From: Alcanivoracaceae bacterium
Lineage (GTDB): Bacteria; Pseudomonadota; Gammaproteobacteria; Pseudomonadales; Alcanivoracaceae
DNA length: 35,052 nucleotides
Reading direction: 5' to 3'
NCBI GenBank assembly: GCA_027324795.1
Contig: DAHVSB010000012.1
Span: forward strand, 1 to 35,052
The notes below the pieces were generated by a model. It saw only the letters and a list, made by a program, of their open reading frames with translations. It had not been told where the DNA came from and ran no database searches. This document shows positions 25,948 to 34,415 of this stretch, one piece after another (position 1 is the first letter of the stretch; each line of letters opens with the position of its first letter). The translations under genes were made by a program, and so were the position numbers.

Positions 25948-26958
25948 TTATTTCTCCATTTGTTCTGCTATTGCTTGGCTGAGCTGGAAAACCGCCATGG
26001 CATATAAACGGCTATGATTGTAGCGCGTAATTACATAAAAGTTATGTGTAACGAGCCAAAACTCGTCGCCCTTGGCGCCATCTAAAACTAAGGGCGCTGC
26101 TTTTGCACTACCGGGCAAATCATAGCAGAATTTTTCTCGTTTGGTGGCGCAAGAAATAGGGGGAGCACCTGCAGCCACTGCATCGCTAAGCGTGATGCTT
26201 GGCTCGTAGCTAGTGCTAAAGATACTCTTGTCGGCGTTGTGACGTAATAAGGCTTTTGCCGCCACGGGATAGTCTTTCTGCCAGCGGTGTTTGGCAAAAT
26301 AATTGGCTACACTATGAATCACATCAGCATTGTTGTTAATTAGGTCAATTTTACCATCACCATCGCCGTCCACCGCATAGGCGCGGTAGCTAGAGGGAAT
26401 AAATTGCGGTGTACCAAGTGCTCCAGCATAAGAGCCTTTTACCTCGCTAATATCGATACCCGCTTCTTTTTCTAATAAAAAGAGCTCTTTTAACTCTTTG
26501 CGGAAAAAAGCTGCACGGGGTGGATAATCAAAACCAAGTGTTGCCAATGCGTCTATTGCTTTCCAATTGCCGGCATGGCGGCCATAACGGGTTTCAACAC
26601 CAATAATCGCAGTAATAATAGCGGCTGGTACGCCATACTTTTCTTCCGCGGCCTCTAAAATATCACGGTTTTCTTTCCAAAACTCGACCCCTTGGGCGAT
26701 ACGGTCGGGTTGAATAAAAATCTTTTGATACTCGCCCCATGTCAATGTGCGCTCCGCAGGTTTGGAGATAGCATCGATAATGCGCTGCTGGTATTTTGCT
26801 TCTTTTAGAAGCGAGCGCACACGCTCGGCGTCCACTCCCTCGTTGGCAAGTTCCTGGATAAAAGCTTGGGCGTGCTCGTTGTTTAAATAAGACGCCTGTG
26901 TAGACCCGAAGGCGAAGGCACTAGCAGCTAATATCAAACCTAAAAAACGTTTTTTCAT
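25948..26958 (-). CDS. mltB: lytic murein transglycosylase B
   Basis: A 336-residue peptidoglycan lytic transglycosylase of the MltB type. The catalytic Glu122 lies in GVETRYGR. Further family motifs are GALGTPQFIPSSYRAYAVDGDGDGK in two overlapping parts (about 175-199) and the WGEYQKIF segment. The N-terminus is a Sec signal ending near STQAS-Y with no cysteine, so unlike E. coli MltB this is probably a soluble periplasmic enzyme. It has 8 bases to rodA and 4 to rlpA, in a cluster that builds and trims the lateral and septal wall. Confidence 0.96.
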   Translation of the reverse strand: MKKRFLGLILAASAFAFGSTQASYLNNEHAQAFIQELANEGVDAERVRSLLKEAKYQQRIIDAISKPAERTLTWGEYQKIFIQPDRIAQGVEFWKENRDILEAAEEKYGVPAAIITAIIGVETRYGRHAGNWKAIDALATLGFDYPPRAAFFRKELKELFLLEKEAGIDISEVKGSYAGALGTPQFIPSSYRAYAVDGDGDGKIDLINNNADVIHSVANYFAKHRWQKDYPVAAKALLRHNADKSIFSTSYEPSITLSDAVAAGAPPISCATKREKFCYDLPGSAKAAPLVLDGAKGDEFWLVTHNFYVITRYNHSRLYAMAVFQLSQAIAEQMEK

Positions 26959-26966
26959 AGTTGTTC

Positions 26967-28115
26967 CTAACTTGAGTGAATATGCATTTTGCGGTGAGTT
27001 TTAATGGACATTAGGATGCCAAATCCTGCCAACAGGGTAATAATGGAAGTGCCGCCGTAGCTGACTAAGGGTAATGGAACACCCACTACAGGCAATAGGC
27101 CCGTCACCATACCAATATTTACCACCACATAGACAAAAAAAGTGAGCCCAAGTGCCGCACTGAGCAGACGGGCGAAGTTATCTTGCGCCTGATAGCTGAT
27201 AAGGAGACAGCGCAGCACTATACCTAAATAAAGGGCAATAAGTATGCTGAAGCCAAGAAACCCAAGCTCTTCGCCTAATACTGCAAAGATAAAGTCGGTG
27301 GAGGACTCAGGAAGAAAATCCAGCCGTGATTGTGTGCCATTAAACCAACCTTTGCCACTTAATCCACCTGAGCCAATGGCTGTCTTGGACTGGATGATAT
27401 TCCATCCTGCGCCGAGAGGGTCGGCTTCAGGGTTAAAAAACGTATCCACTCGTCGGCGTTGATAATCGTGCATGGCAAAAAAATAAGCGAGGGGGGCTGC
27501 AATAGCAGTAGTAGTGATTGTTAATGCGATTAGACGCCAAGACAGGCCGGCCATAAATAAAACAATTAAGCCACTGATTGCCACCAGTAATGCTGTGCCT
27601 AAATCGGGTTGTAAAGCAATGAATGCCGCGGGTGTGCAGGTAATGACTAACGCTAGGCAGACATCGCGTAAACGCGCAGGAAGTTGGCGTTCATGAAAGT
27701 ACCAAGCCACCATGGCCGGCACTGCTACTTTAGCGAGTTCGGCGGGTTGAAATTGGGCTAAGCCGGGAATAGTTAGCCAACGTTGGGCGCCTTTTTTTTG
27801 CGTGCCCACAAGCAGCACTAAAAGCAATAGCACTAAGGCGAAGCTGTAAAGCGCAGGAGCCCAAAAACGAAAAACTCTGGGCGGAATTTGAGCCAAAATA
27901 AGAAGCACGGTGAAACCAATACCCACCCTAGTTGCTTGCGTTGCCACGGCATCATAGCTTCCGTTGGTGGCGCTATAGAGAACAAAAAGTCCAAAGCTAG
28001 CGAGTACCAGAAGGTTTAGCAATAGCGGAGTGTCCAAATGAAAGCGCGCTAGAAAACTCGAGTTGCTAGCCTTGAGGCTTTGGCCAGGTAGTTGGTGTAG
28101 GTATTCTCGCTGCAT
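26967..28115 (-). CDS. rodA: RodA, SEDS peptidoglycan glycosyltransferase
   Basis: A 382-residue polytopic protein of the SEDS family, the glycan polymerase of the elongasome paired with PBP2. It has about ten membrane helices. Family sequences visible are LQPDLGTALLVAISG in the middle and GFSILIALYLGIV, with the C-terminal VGVPLPLVSYGGTSIITLLAGFGI. The ATG overlaps the mrdA stop (TAATG), so the polymerase and its transpeptidase partner are made together. Confidence 0.98.
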   Translation of the reverse strand: MQREYLHQLPGQSLKASNSSFLARFHLDTPLLLNLLVLASFGLFVLYSATNGSYDAVATQATRVGIGFTVLLILAQIPPRVFRFWAPALYSFALVLLLLVLLVGTQKKGAQRWLTIPGLAQFQPAELAKVAVPAMVAWYFHERQLPARLRDVCLALVITCTPAAFIALQPDLGTALLVAISGLIVLFMAGLSWRLIALTITTTAIAAPLAYFFAMHDYQRRRVDTFFNPEADPLGAGWNIIQSKTAIGSGGLSGKGWFNGTQSRLDFLPESSTDFIFAVLGEELGFLGFSILIALYLGIVLRCLLISYQAQDNFARLLSAALGLTFFVYVVVNIGMVTGLLPVVGVPLPLVSYGGTSIITLLAGFGILMSIKTHRKMHIHSS

Positions 28116-30001
28116 TATGGCACCTGCGGCTCTTGGGGTGTATTAAGAATGGGGTTTGCCTCCGGAATGGCGAGCTCTCCATCAGTATTGAGTAACCATG
28201 CGTCCATAACTTGGCGTGCGATGGGCGCCGCTGTGGAGCCGCCACCGCCACCGTTTTCCACTAGCACGGCAATGGCGATAGCAGGCTCTTCTAATGGGGC
28301 AAAACCCACAAACATAGCATGATCCCGGAGCCTTTCTTCAATCTCATCTGCGTCATAGATTTGGTCCAGCCCTAAAGAAAATACTTGCGAGGTGCCTGTT
28401 TTGGCTGCAATGCTATAGGGTGCGCTGCCAATCCGCCTAGCAGTGCCTTGTGCGCTTGTCACCACTGCTGCCATGGCGTCGTGCATCTTCTGCCAGTTGC
28501 GTGAATCTTTCAGTGTAATTTGGTGCGGTACTACAGGGCTCTCTAGCTGAGCGACTCTAGGTATGACAGCTTTGCCGTGCCGTGCAATTTGTGCGGTGGC
28601 GGCGGCAAGCTGCAGAGGTGTTGTTAACATATAGCCTTGGCCAATGCTAGTGTTTATGGTGTCACCATGGTACCAGGGCTGGCCTTTGCTAGCGCGCTTC
28701 CATTCTCTCGAGGGTAGAATACCGCGAGACTCTCCAGGCAGATCGATGCCAGTGCGTTCGCCTAAACCAAATTGGCTTAGGAAGGCATGAAGTTTGTCGA
28801 TACCGAGCTTGAACGTCATATCGTAGAAATAAGTATCACAAGAAACTGCCATGGCTGTTTTCATATCAACCCAGCCATGGCCGCCGCGCTTCCAGTCGCG
28901 GAAAGGCCGCTCAACGCCCTCTAGGCGGTAATAACCTGGGTCCCAAATTTTGCGTTGCCAGTTGGTGACACCGTCTTCGAGACCCGCTAGGCCCACCATA
29001 GGTTTGATGGTGGATCCGGGGGCGTACTGGCCTTGTAATGCGCGGTTAAACAAGGGTTGGTCCACATCATCGCGGTATTTGGAATAGTCCGCCACAGAAA
29101 TGCCGGTAACAAATAGGTTGGGGTCGTAACCAGGACGGCTCGCAAAGGCAATGACGCCGCCATTGCGAGGGTCAATGGCCACCACAGCACCGCGGCGCCC
29201 TGTCAAAGCATCCCATGCTGCTTGCTGTACATCGAGATCTAAGTGCAAATAAAGGTTCGCGCCAGGTTGTGGTGATACTTCTTGCAGTGTTCGTAGGATG
29301 CGGCCGCGGGCATTGATTTCTACTTTTTGATAGCCCGCCTGGCCGTGTAAATAGCGTTCATACTCTGCTTCTATGCCTGTGCGTCCATGGAAATGGGTGC
29401 CGCTATAATTGCTTTGCTCCTCTGGCGTCATATTCTCGAGGTCGTTGGTGTTGATGCGGTTCACATAGCCAAGTAAGTGCGCCAGCATAGGGCCGTAAGG
29501 GTAGCGACGAGTGGGGATGGCATTAATGCGAACGCCTGGCAATTGGTGTTGGCGGGCAACAATTTGAGCAATTTGTTCTTCCGTTAACCCGGCCTTTAAT
29601 AGCACGGGCTCCCAAGGACGGCGGTGTGAGGTGCGACGACGCTCAAAACGGCGGATGTCATCGTCATCAAGTTCTACCCACTCGCCTAGCTGTTCAATCA
29701 GAGAGGTTGGATGGGTGGCCTGCTCAGGAATAATAGACAGTGAGAAATTGGGCTGATTGAGTGCTAGTAAGCGCCCGTGGCGGTCGTAAATAAGCCCTCT
29801 TGGTGGCGATACAGCTAATGTTTGTACGCGATTTTTGTCGGAAAGAGTGGTGTATCGTTCGTGCTCAGTGCTTTGTAACCAAAATAAACGCGCTGCTATG
29901 ATAGTGCTTAATGTTGTGACTATGATTAGAGCCCATAGTAAGCGGACAGCAATAATTCGCTGTTCTAAATGGTGGTTTTTGAAGGTGGAAGAAGTGCGCA
30001 T
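28115..30001 (-). CDS. mrdA: peptidoglycan D,D-transpeptidase PBP2
   Basis: A 628-residue class B penicillin-binding protein that cross-links lateral-wall peptidoglycan. A single N-terminal membrane helix lies at about 18-40. The pedestal domain has PPRGLIYDRHGRLLALN (66-82). The transpeptidase motifs are Ser330-Thr-Ile-Lys333, Ser387-Cys-Asp389 and Lys534-Thr-Gly536. The layout matches PBP2 rather than PBP3, as does the pairing with rodA. It has a 39-base gap from rlmH. Confidence 0.98.
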   Translation of the reverse strand: MRTSSTFKNHHLEQRIIAVRLLWALIIVTTLSTIIAARLFWLQSTEHERYTTLSDKNRVQTLAVSPPRGLIYDRHGRLLALNQPNFSLSIIPEQATHPTSLIEQLGEWVELDDDDIRRFERRRTSHRRPWEPVLLKAGLTEEQIAQIVARQHQLPGVRINAIPTRRYPYGPMLAHLLGYVNRINTNDLENMTPEEQSNYSGTHFHGRTGIEAEYERYLHGQAGYQKVEINARGRILRTLQEVSPQPGANLYLHLDLDVQQAAWDALTGRRGAVVAIDPRNGGVIAFASRPGYDPNLFVTGISVADYSKYRDDVDQPLFNRALQGQYAPGSTIKPMVGLAGLEDGVTNWQRKIWDPGYYRLEGVERPFRDWKRGGHGWVDMKTAMAVSCDTYFYDMTFKLGIDKLHAFLSQFGLGERTGIDLPGESRGILPSREWKRASKGQPWYHGDTINTSIGQGYMLTTPLQLAAATAQIARHGKAVIPRVAQLESPVVPHQITLKDSRNWQKMHDAMAAVVTSAQGTARRIGSAPYSIAAKTGTSQVFSLGLDQIYDADEIEERLRDHAMFVGFAPLEEPAIAIAVLVENGGGGGSTAAPIARQVMDAWLLNTDGELAIPEANPILNTPQEPQVP

Positions 30002-30040
30002 TGAATGGCTGTCTCGTTATTAGGCCGACTCGTTAAACGT

Positions 30041-30511
30041 TTAGCGGTGATAGGGATGCCCGTTGAGTAGACTCCAGACACGGTAGACTTGTTCCGCTAT
30101 TACTAGGCGCACCACAGGGTGCGGTAAAGTAAGGTCTGATAAGGACCATTGCTCATGGCATTGTTGCGAGAGTTGAGGGCAAAGCCCATCTGGGCCGCCG
30201 ATTAAAATGATTATATCTTGGCCAATATCGCGCGCCTCGACAATACGCTTTGCTAAACTTTCCGTATTGTGCCTACGGCCTTTGACTTCGAGGGCAACGA
30301 GCTTGGCTTGTGGCCATTTGTGCAGCTGTTTCGTGATAAGCTCTGCCTCTTTTTTTATTAGTGTGCGCACATTAGCACCATTGCGTTTAGGTAGGGGCAG
30401 TTCGATTATCTCAAAACGAATATCGCCAACGAGTCGTTTGCAGTATTCCCTCACCCCTTGGTCCACCCATGCAGGCATTTTGGTACCAAGGCTAATTACG
30501 CGTATATACAA
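30041..30511 (-). CDS. rlmH: 23S rRNA m3-pseudouridine1915 methyltransferase RlmH
   Basis: A 156-residue SPOUT methyltransferase that modifies pseudouridine 1915 in helix 69 of 23S rRNA. It shows IIILIGGPDGL, the SAM-knot glycine loop, and the C-terminal signature LPHPVVRLVIAEQVYRVW with NGHPYHR at the end. It begins MYIRVISLGTKMPAWV. It lies 3 bases after rsfS; both act on the large ribosomal subunit and are neighbours across bacteria. Confidence 0.99.
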   Translation of the reverse strand: MYIRVISLGTKMPAWVDQGVREYCKRLVGDIRFEIIELPLPKRNGANVRTLIKKEAELITKQLHKWPQAKLVALEVKGRRHNTESLAKRIVEARDIGQDIIILIGGPDGLCPQLSQQCHEQWSLSDLTLPHPVVRLVIAEQVYRVWSLLNGHPYHR

Positions 30512-30514
30512 GAC

Positions 30515-30868
30515 TTACTTCTCGATGTTGATAGGCTTTTGGTTGGGATTTTGCCACAAACGCTCTAAATCATAAAACTCGCGCGCGGAGGCTTGCATTA
30601 GGTGCACAATCACATCGCCTAGGTCTACTAGTAGCCATTCCGCACTCTGCTCGCCTTCCGTGCCAATGGGCATAAAGCCGGCCTGTTTGGCCTTTTCTTC
30701 TACCTCTTGGGCTAGCGCTTTCACATGGCGCGAGGAGGTGCCTGTGGCAATCACCATGTAATCAGCAATGCTAGTGAGCTCGCTCACGGGGAGTACGGTA
30801 ACATGTTGTGCTTTTAAATCGTCTAACGCCTGGGTGGCAATGTGTAAAAGGTCGTCCGTAGTGGTCAT
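30515..30868 (-). CDS. rsfS: ribosome silencing factor RsfS
   Basis: A 117-residue protein of the RsfS/Iojap family, which binds uL14 on the 50S subunit and blocks 30S joining under starvation. It has TSIADYMVIATGTSSRHVKALAQ and the C-terminal WLLVDLGDVIVHLMQ with AREFYDLERLW. I chose the ATG at 30868, which has AGGA about 7 bases upstream; an in-frame start six codons earlier lacks one. It lies 41 bases past nadD. Confidence 0.97.
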   Translation of the reverse strand: MTTTDDLLHIATQALDDLKAQHVTVLPVSELTSIADYMVIATGTSSRHVKALAQEVEEKAKQAGFMPIGTEGEQSAEWLLVDLGDVIVHLMQASAREFYDLERLWQNPNQKPINIEK

Positions 30869-30909
30869 AGCAATCCTGTGTGGCAAATAAAACGTTTATA
30901 ATAGCGAAT

Positions 30910-31539
30910 TTATGTGGCGGGGACACCATAAAGCCCCTGTTCTTTAATATAAGCCATAACCTTTGTTGGAAGCGCTTCGCTATAGTGGTGCTGCGCAAGC
31001 TGTTGGCGTATTTGTGTTGAAGAAACAGGGTGTAAATCCATGGGGAGATGGGCACGTAACCCATTGGTGCTTTGATGCAGTTTCGCCACAGGAGCCTGAG
31101 GGAATAATGCCGCAACATCTGCCGTGGGCGGGGCTGCCTCTGAGCGAGGTAACACGGCCAAGTGGCAGAGTTTGGCGAGTTCTTGCCAATGATACCAGAG
31201 GTGCAATTCACCGAGGCTGTCTTCACCAATGACCCATATTAATGGTGAATGCGGGAATTGAGAGCGCCAGTGCTTGAGAGTGTTAACCGTCCAAGAAGGT
31301 GATTCTTGCTGTAGTTCCCAATCGCTAACTGCCAGCTGGGGGTGGCCAGCTATGGCAAGTTTGAGCATGGCCAGACGATGGCTAGCTAGAGTAGCTGAGC
31401 GCGCTTTGTGTGGTGGTTGCGCATTAGGCAGTAAGGTGACCGTCGTAGCTAATTGTTCTGCCACAGCCAAGGCCACCGCAAGATGGCCTTGGTGGACAGG
31501 ATCAAAGGTACCGCCAAAGAGGACTTGTGCAGGGGTCAC
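30910..31539 (-). CDS. nadD: nicotinate-nucleotide adenylyltransferase
   Basis: A 209-residue enzyme that joins nicotinate mononucleotide and ATP to form deamido-NAD. The nucleotide-binding [12 protein letters not shown] is at the N-terminus, PNAQPPHK follows in the substrate loop, and the C-terminal half has SSTQIRQQL, the ISST.IR signature. I chose the GTG at 31539, which overlaps the proA stop (GTGA). Longer starts would sit inside proA and place 11 extra residues before the first strand. Confidence 0.96.
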   Translation of the reverse strand: MTPAQVLFGGTFDPVHQGHLAVALAVAEQLATTVTLLPNAQPPHKARSATLASHRLAMLKLAIAGHPQLAVSDWELQQESPSWTVNTLKHWRSQFPHSPLIWVIGEDSLGELHLWYHWQELAKLCHLAVLPRSEAAPPTADVAALFPQAPVAKLHQSTNGLRAHLPMDLHPVSSTQIRQQLAQHHYSEALPTKVMAYIKEQGLYGVPAT

Positions 31540-32792
31540 TGGCGGATATGCCCATCGCCGAGCACAATCCACTTTTGGCTCGTGAGCCCATGTAAGCCCA
31601 CGGGGCCGCGCGCGTGGAGTTTATCGGTGGAAATGCCGATTTCAGCTCCGAGTCCGTATTCAAAACCATCAGCAAAGCGAGTGGAAGCGTTCACCATCAC
31701 TGAGCTTGAGTCCACTTCGCGTAGGAAGCGGCGGCTTTTGGTGTAGTTTTCAGTAATAATGCTCTCACTGTGACCGGAGCTATGGCGATGTATGTGTTCC
31801 ATGGCCTCATCAATATCAGCCACTATGCGGATAGCAAGTATCGGTGCCAAATATTCTGCATCCCAATCCTCGGGGGCAGCAGCTTGCACACCAGGAAGCA
31901 GTGTGAGTGTATTTTCACAGCCGCGCAATTCAACTCCTGCTTGCTCATAAGCTTTTGCTAAACGAGGCAAGATATCAGCGGCTATCGGTTGCGCTACTAA
32001 TAGGGTTTCTAGCGTATTGCAGGTGCCGTAACGTTGTGTTTTAGCATTTAGCGCCACGTTGAAGGCCTTGTCTAAATCGGCCTCTTCGTCAATATAGGTA
32101 TGGCACACACCATCCAAATGTTTTATGACCGCCACAGTGGCGTTGCGAGCAATGCGCTCGATTAGTCCTTTGCCACCGCGAGGTACAATGACATCCACGT
32201 ATTTATCCGCTGTAATCAAAGCGCCAACGGCATCCCTGTCTGTGGTTTCTAATACCTGCACAGCGGTATTGGGCAAACCAGCTTCAACAAGACCTTGCTG
32301 TATGCAGGCGGCAATGGCCTGATTGCTCTCGAATGCTTCGGAACCACCGCGGAGGATGGTGGCATTACCGGATTTTAGGCACAGCGCTGCGGCATCGATG
32401 GTCACGTTAGGGCGTGATTCATAAATAATGCCGATAACACCTAAAGGCACGCGCATGTGGCCTACTTGAATACCGCTTGGGCGATAGTTGAGTTGGCTGA
32501 TTTCGCCCACAGGGTCAGGCAGGGCTTGGATCTGTAGCAAACCTTCAACCATATCTTCAAAACGCTCTGGGGTAAGAGCGAGGCGGTCAAGAAGCGCAGG
32601 GTCTAATTGACAGGCGCGGCCGTTTTCTAAGTCTTTTTCATTAGCACTAAGAATAGTATCCTTATGCGCACGTAAGGCGTTAGCGATGTTCTCAAGCGCT
32701 TGGTTTTTTTCGGCTGTGGTGGCTTGAGCCATGCGCCGAGATGCATCGCGGGCTTGCTGGCCCACTTGCTGAATGTAGTGGTTGATATTCAT
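31536..32792 (-). CDS. proA: gamma-glutamyl phosphate reductase
   Basis: A 418-residue NADPH-dependent enzyme that reduces gamma-glutamyl phosphate to glutamate semialdehyde in proline synthesis. The catalytic Cys258 lies in [12 protein letters not shown]. Other family features are the [19 protein letters not shown] cofactor region and [11 protein letters not shown]. It is the first gene of the long minus-strand cluster. proB is not adjacent. The ribosome binding site is weak (GAGAG about 11 bases away), and a GC-rich hairpin lies 20 bases upstream. Confidence 0.98.
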   Translation of the reverse strand: MNINHYIQQVGQQARDASRRMAQATTAEKNQALENIANALRAHKDTILSANEKDLENGRACQLDPALLDRLALTPERFEDMVEGLLQIQALPDPVGEISQLNYRPSGIQVGHMRVPLGVIGIIYESRPNVTIDAAALCLKSGNATILRGGSEAFESNQAIAACIQQGLVEAGLPNTAVQVLETTDRDAVGALITADKYVDVIVPRGGKGLIERIARNATVAVIKHLDGVCHTYIDEEADLDKAFNVALNAKTQRYGTCNTLETLLVAQPIAADILPRLAKAYEQAGVELRGCENTLTLLPGVQAAAPEDWDAEYLAPILAIRIVADIDEAMEHIHRHSSGHSESIITENYTKSRRFLREVDSSSVMVNASTRFADGFEYGLGAEIGISTDKLHARGPVGLHGLTSQKWIVLGDGHIRQ

Positions 32793-32812
32793 AAAGTATC
32801 ACTCTCAAACAT

Positions 32813-32826
32813 CCCTGCGTGCAGGG
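32813..32826 (-). other. GC-rich hairpin in the proA leader
   Basis: CCCTG and CAGGG form a five-pair stem around a four-base loop (CCCTGCACGCAGGG on the minus strand), 20 bases before the proA ATG and downstream of the candidate -10. With no T-tract it is not a terminator. It could affect ribosome access or mRNA stability. Confidence 0.4.
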
Positions 32827-32856
32827 AAAAGGTTAAGCGAGTAGTTAAGAAAGCAG

Positions 32857-32862
32857 AGTATA
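32857..32862 (-). promoter_or_regulatory. -10 box for the proA operon
   Basis: TATACT on the minus strand, 64 bases before the proA ATG. No good -35 at normal spacing (TTGCTA is 22 bases away). If used, the transcript leader contains the 32813-32826 hairpin. Confidence 0.35.
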
Positions 32863-32925
32863 ACGTTTTTGCGGTATTTACGCTTAGCAATATAAACGGC
32901 ATAGTTAGCGACTTTCATGTTCTCA

Positions 32926-32955
32926 TTGAGCAATGATACTTTCTTAGCTGATAAT
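32926..32955 (+). promoter_or_regulatory. candidate promoter for the broken hydrolase-PilZ gene
   Basis: TTGAGC (32926-32931) and GATAAT (32950-32955) are 18 bases apart, about 57 bases before the ATG at 33012. The promoter still looks intact although the gene is interrupted. Confidence 0.45.
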
Positions 32956-33011
32956 GCTGTGTAAGAGATAACTAAAACAAAAAAGGCCCAAGGGCGTTGG
33001 AAAAAAGAACC

Positions 33012-34319
33012 ATGCAATATATTGAATATGACCGTCATGCGATTAAGACGCCGCCGAGCTCCTTATGGTTAGAAGGCTGGCGAGTGGATTATTTGGCCTT
33101 CTCTTCGCCTGAAAATGCGCATAAGCCTCCATTGATGGTGGTGGGTGGTGCCTTTCAGAATTTCACCTCTTATAAATATAGTGTAGAAAGAATCTATCAA
33201 GATTTCCCCGTTATCCTTATCGACTTGCCGTCCTTGGGCAATAACGACCAGCTAGGACCCGAGTTAGGGATGTAGGAATTAGCTGAGCTGCTGCTAAAGA
33301 TGGTGCAAAAACTGGGCCTGCCTAAGGTGCATATGATGGGCTTGTCTTTAGAGTCAGCAGTGGTAAGCACCTTTGCTTATAAATACCCTCAATATATGGA
33401 TAAATTGATGGTGGCGGGCATCGATATTAACCCACGGAAGAGCTGGCGCATGTTGGTGAAAGAGTCGGTACGCGTGCTCGAGCGCGGTGACATGATGGAT
33501 GTGTTCGCTCAAGGCGTAGTGCTGTACTTGGTTAATTATCATAAGCTGCACTAAACAGGCCTAAGACCCACCGCACGGCGTTTGTTTTACCGTCAAATGA
33601 AGCAGCTGAATGAAAATGAGCGTGAGCGCTATAAGATTAATGGTTGGCGTTTGTACGATACTAAAGGGCTGATTGGGTTCCCAGAGTGTGAAACCCTCGT
33701 CATGACGGGCGAGTACGATAGCTTTACCTTGCCTTCTGAAAATGCGGAATTTGCTAGCCGTTGTCCAAACGCTAAGTTTGCGTTGGTGGAAAATGCAGAC
33801 CACTTGCCTCAGCTAGAGCGTCGTGAAGAATCCCTGAACTTGTTTTCGGCATTTTTGCGTGGTGATAGCATCGAGGGTATTGAGGGAGTTCGCGTTCTTG
33901 ACCCTAATGAAGTGCTAGCAGGCGACCGTCGCCGTAGCGAACGTTATGTAGCCACGCATCCTAAAGCACAATGGCGTTTGCTCACCCATGAGGGAGAGCT
34001 GTTAGCACAAAGCGTTGCCGAAATAGTTGATATCAATTTTTTTGGTTGCTTGATCAAGCTAAAAGAGCCGAGCGTGATTAAGGGGTACAATCTAGAAGAT
34101 TTAGATAACCAAATCACATTGCATCACCCCGAGCTTGTGCTTGGTATGTTAGTGTTTGAACAAACGAATGAGGGTTATTTACGCGGTATTTTTAAACACG
34201 GAAATATTGAGGCAGCTGAGCATTTCCGTGAACTTCTTGATAATGAGGATTATTTCGCCCAGATACAGCATCAACGCGATGAGGAGCTGCTGGCATGGGA
34301 GAAAGAACTCGCACTATAG
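33012..34319 (+). pseudogene. alpha/beta hydrolase-PilZ fusion gene with two in-frame stops
   Basis: One continuous reading frame of 435 codons before its terminal stop is broken by TAG (33273-33275, codon 88) and TAA (33552-33554, codon 181). There is no frameshift. Residues about 1-290 are an alpha/beta hydrolase: VVGGAFQNFTSY (oxyanion region), the nucleophile elbow GLSLES with Ser112, then GEYDSFT with Asp236 and ADHLPQ with His264 as the likely acid and His. The fifth position of the GxSxG elbow is Glu114 where Gly is expected. The C-terminal part (about 295-435) resembles a PilZ c-di-GMP domain: RRRSER (306-311), then DINFFG (340-345) for the (D/N)xSxxG motif, with Asn in place of Ser. 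The reading frame after each stop still looks protein-like, so inactivation would be recent. Sequencing error or stop readthrough are alternatives. Partial translation products from 33300 or 33582 are conceivable. Confidence 0.8.
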
Positions 34320-34365
34320 GAGGTGCACAATTGCGCCGTACTTATGGTAGACTTTGCAGCCGTCC

Positions 34366-34387
34366 GCGGTGCCTATCTTGGCGCCGC
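34366..34387 (+). promoter_or_regulatory. structured nhaD leader, possible cation riboswitch
   Basis: GCGGTGCC (34366-34373) and GGCGCCGC (34380-34387) form an 8-pair GC-rich stem (one G-U) with loop TATCTT, flanked by GCCGTCC upstream and TCTTCCGTCAACCGTGTG downstream, 28 bases before the nhaD ATG. No normal ribosome binding site is visible in front of that ATG. Short structured leaders (nhaA-I/nhaA-II motifs, reported as Li+ riboswitches) occur before Na+/H+ antiporter genes. I cannot confirm membership from memory. Confidence 0.4.
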
Positions 34388-34415
34388 ATGTCTTCCGTCA
34401 ACCGTGTGAAAACTC

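Noticed and set aside
19599-30043. Three copies of the palindrome TAAACGTTTA or CTAAACGTTTAG (19599-19610, 20003-20012, 30034-30043) as a repeated protein-binding site
   Set aside because: The first two lie inside coding sequence and simply encode Lys-Arg-Leu (AAA CGT TTA) in ArfB and UPF0104. Only the third spans a stop codon. Codon use explains the recurrence.
33273-33554. Stop-codon recoding (for example pyrrolysine at the TAG) in the hydrolase-PilZ gene
   Set aside because: The two stops are of different kinds, TAG and TAA, no recoding element is evident, and the nucleophile elbow has also changed. Gene decay or sequence error explains it better.
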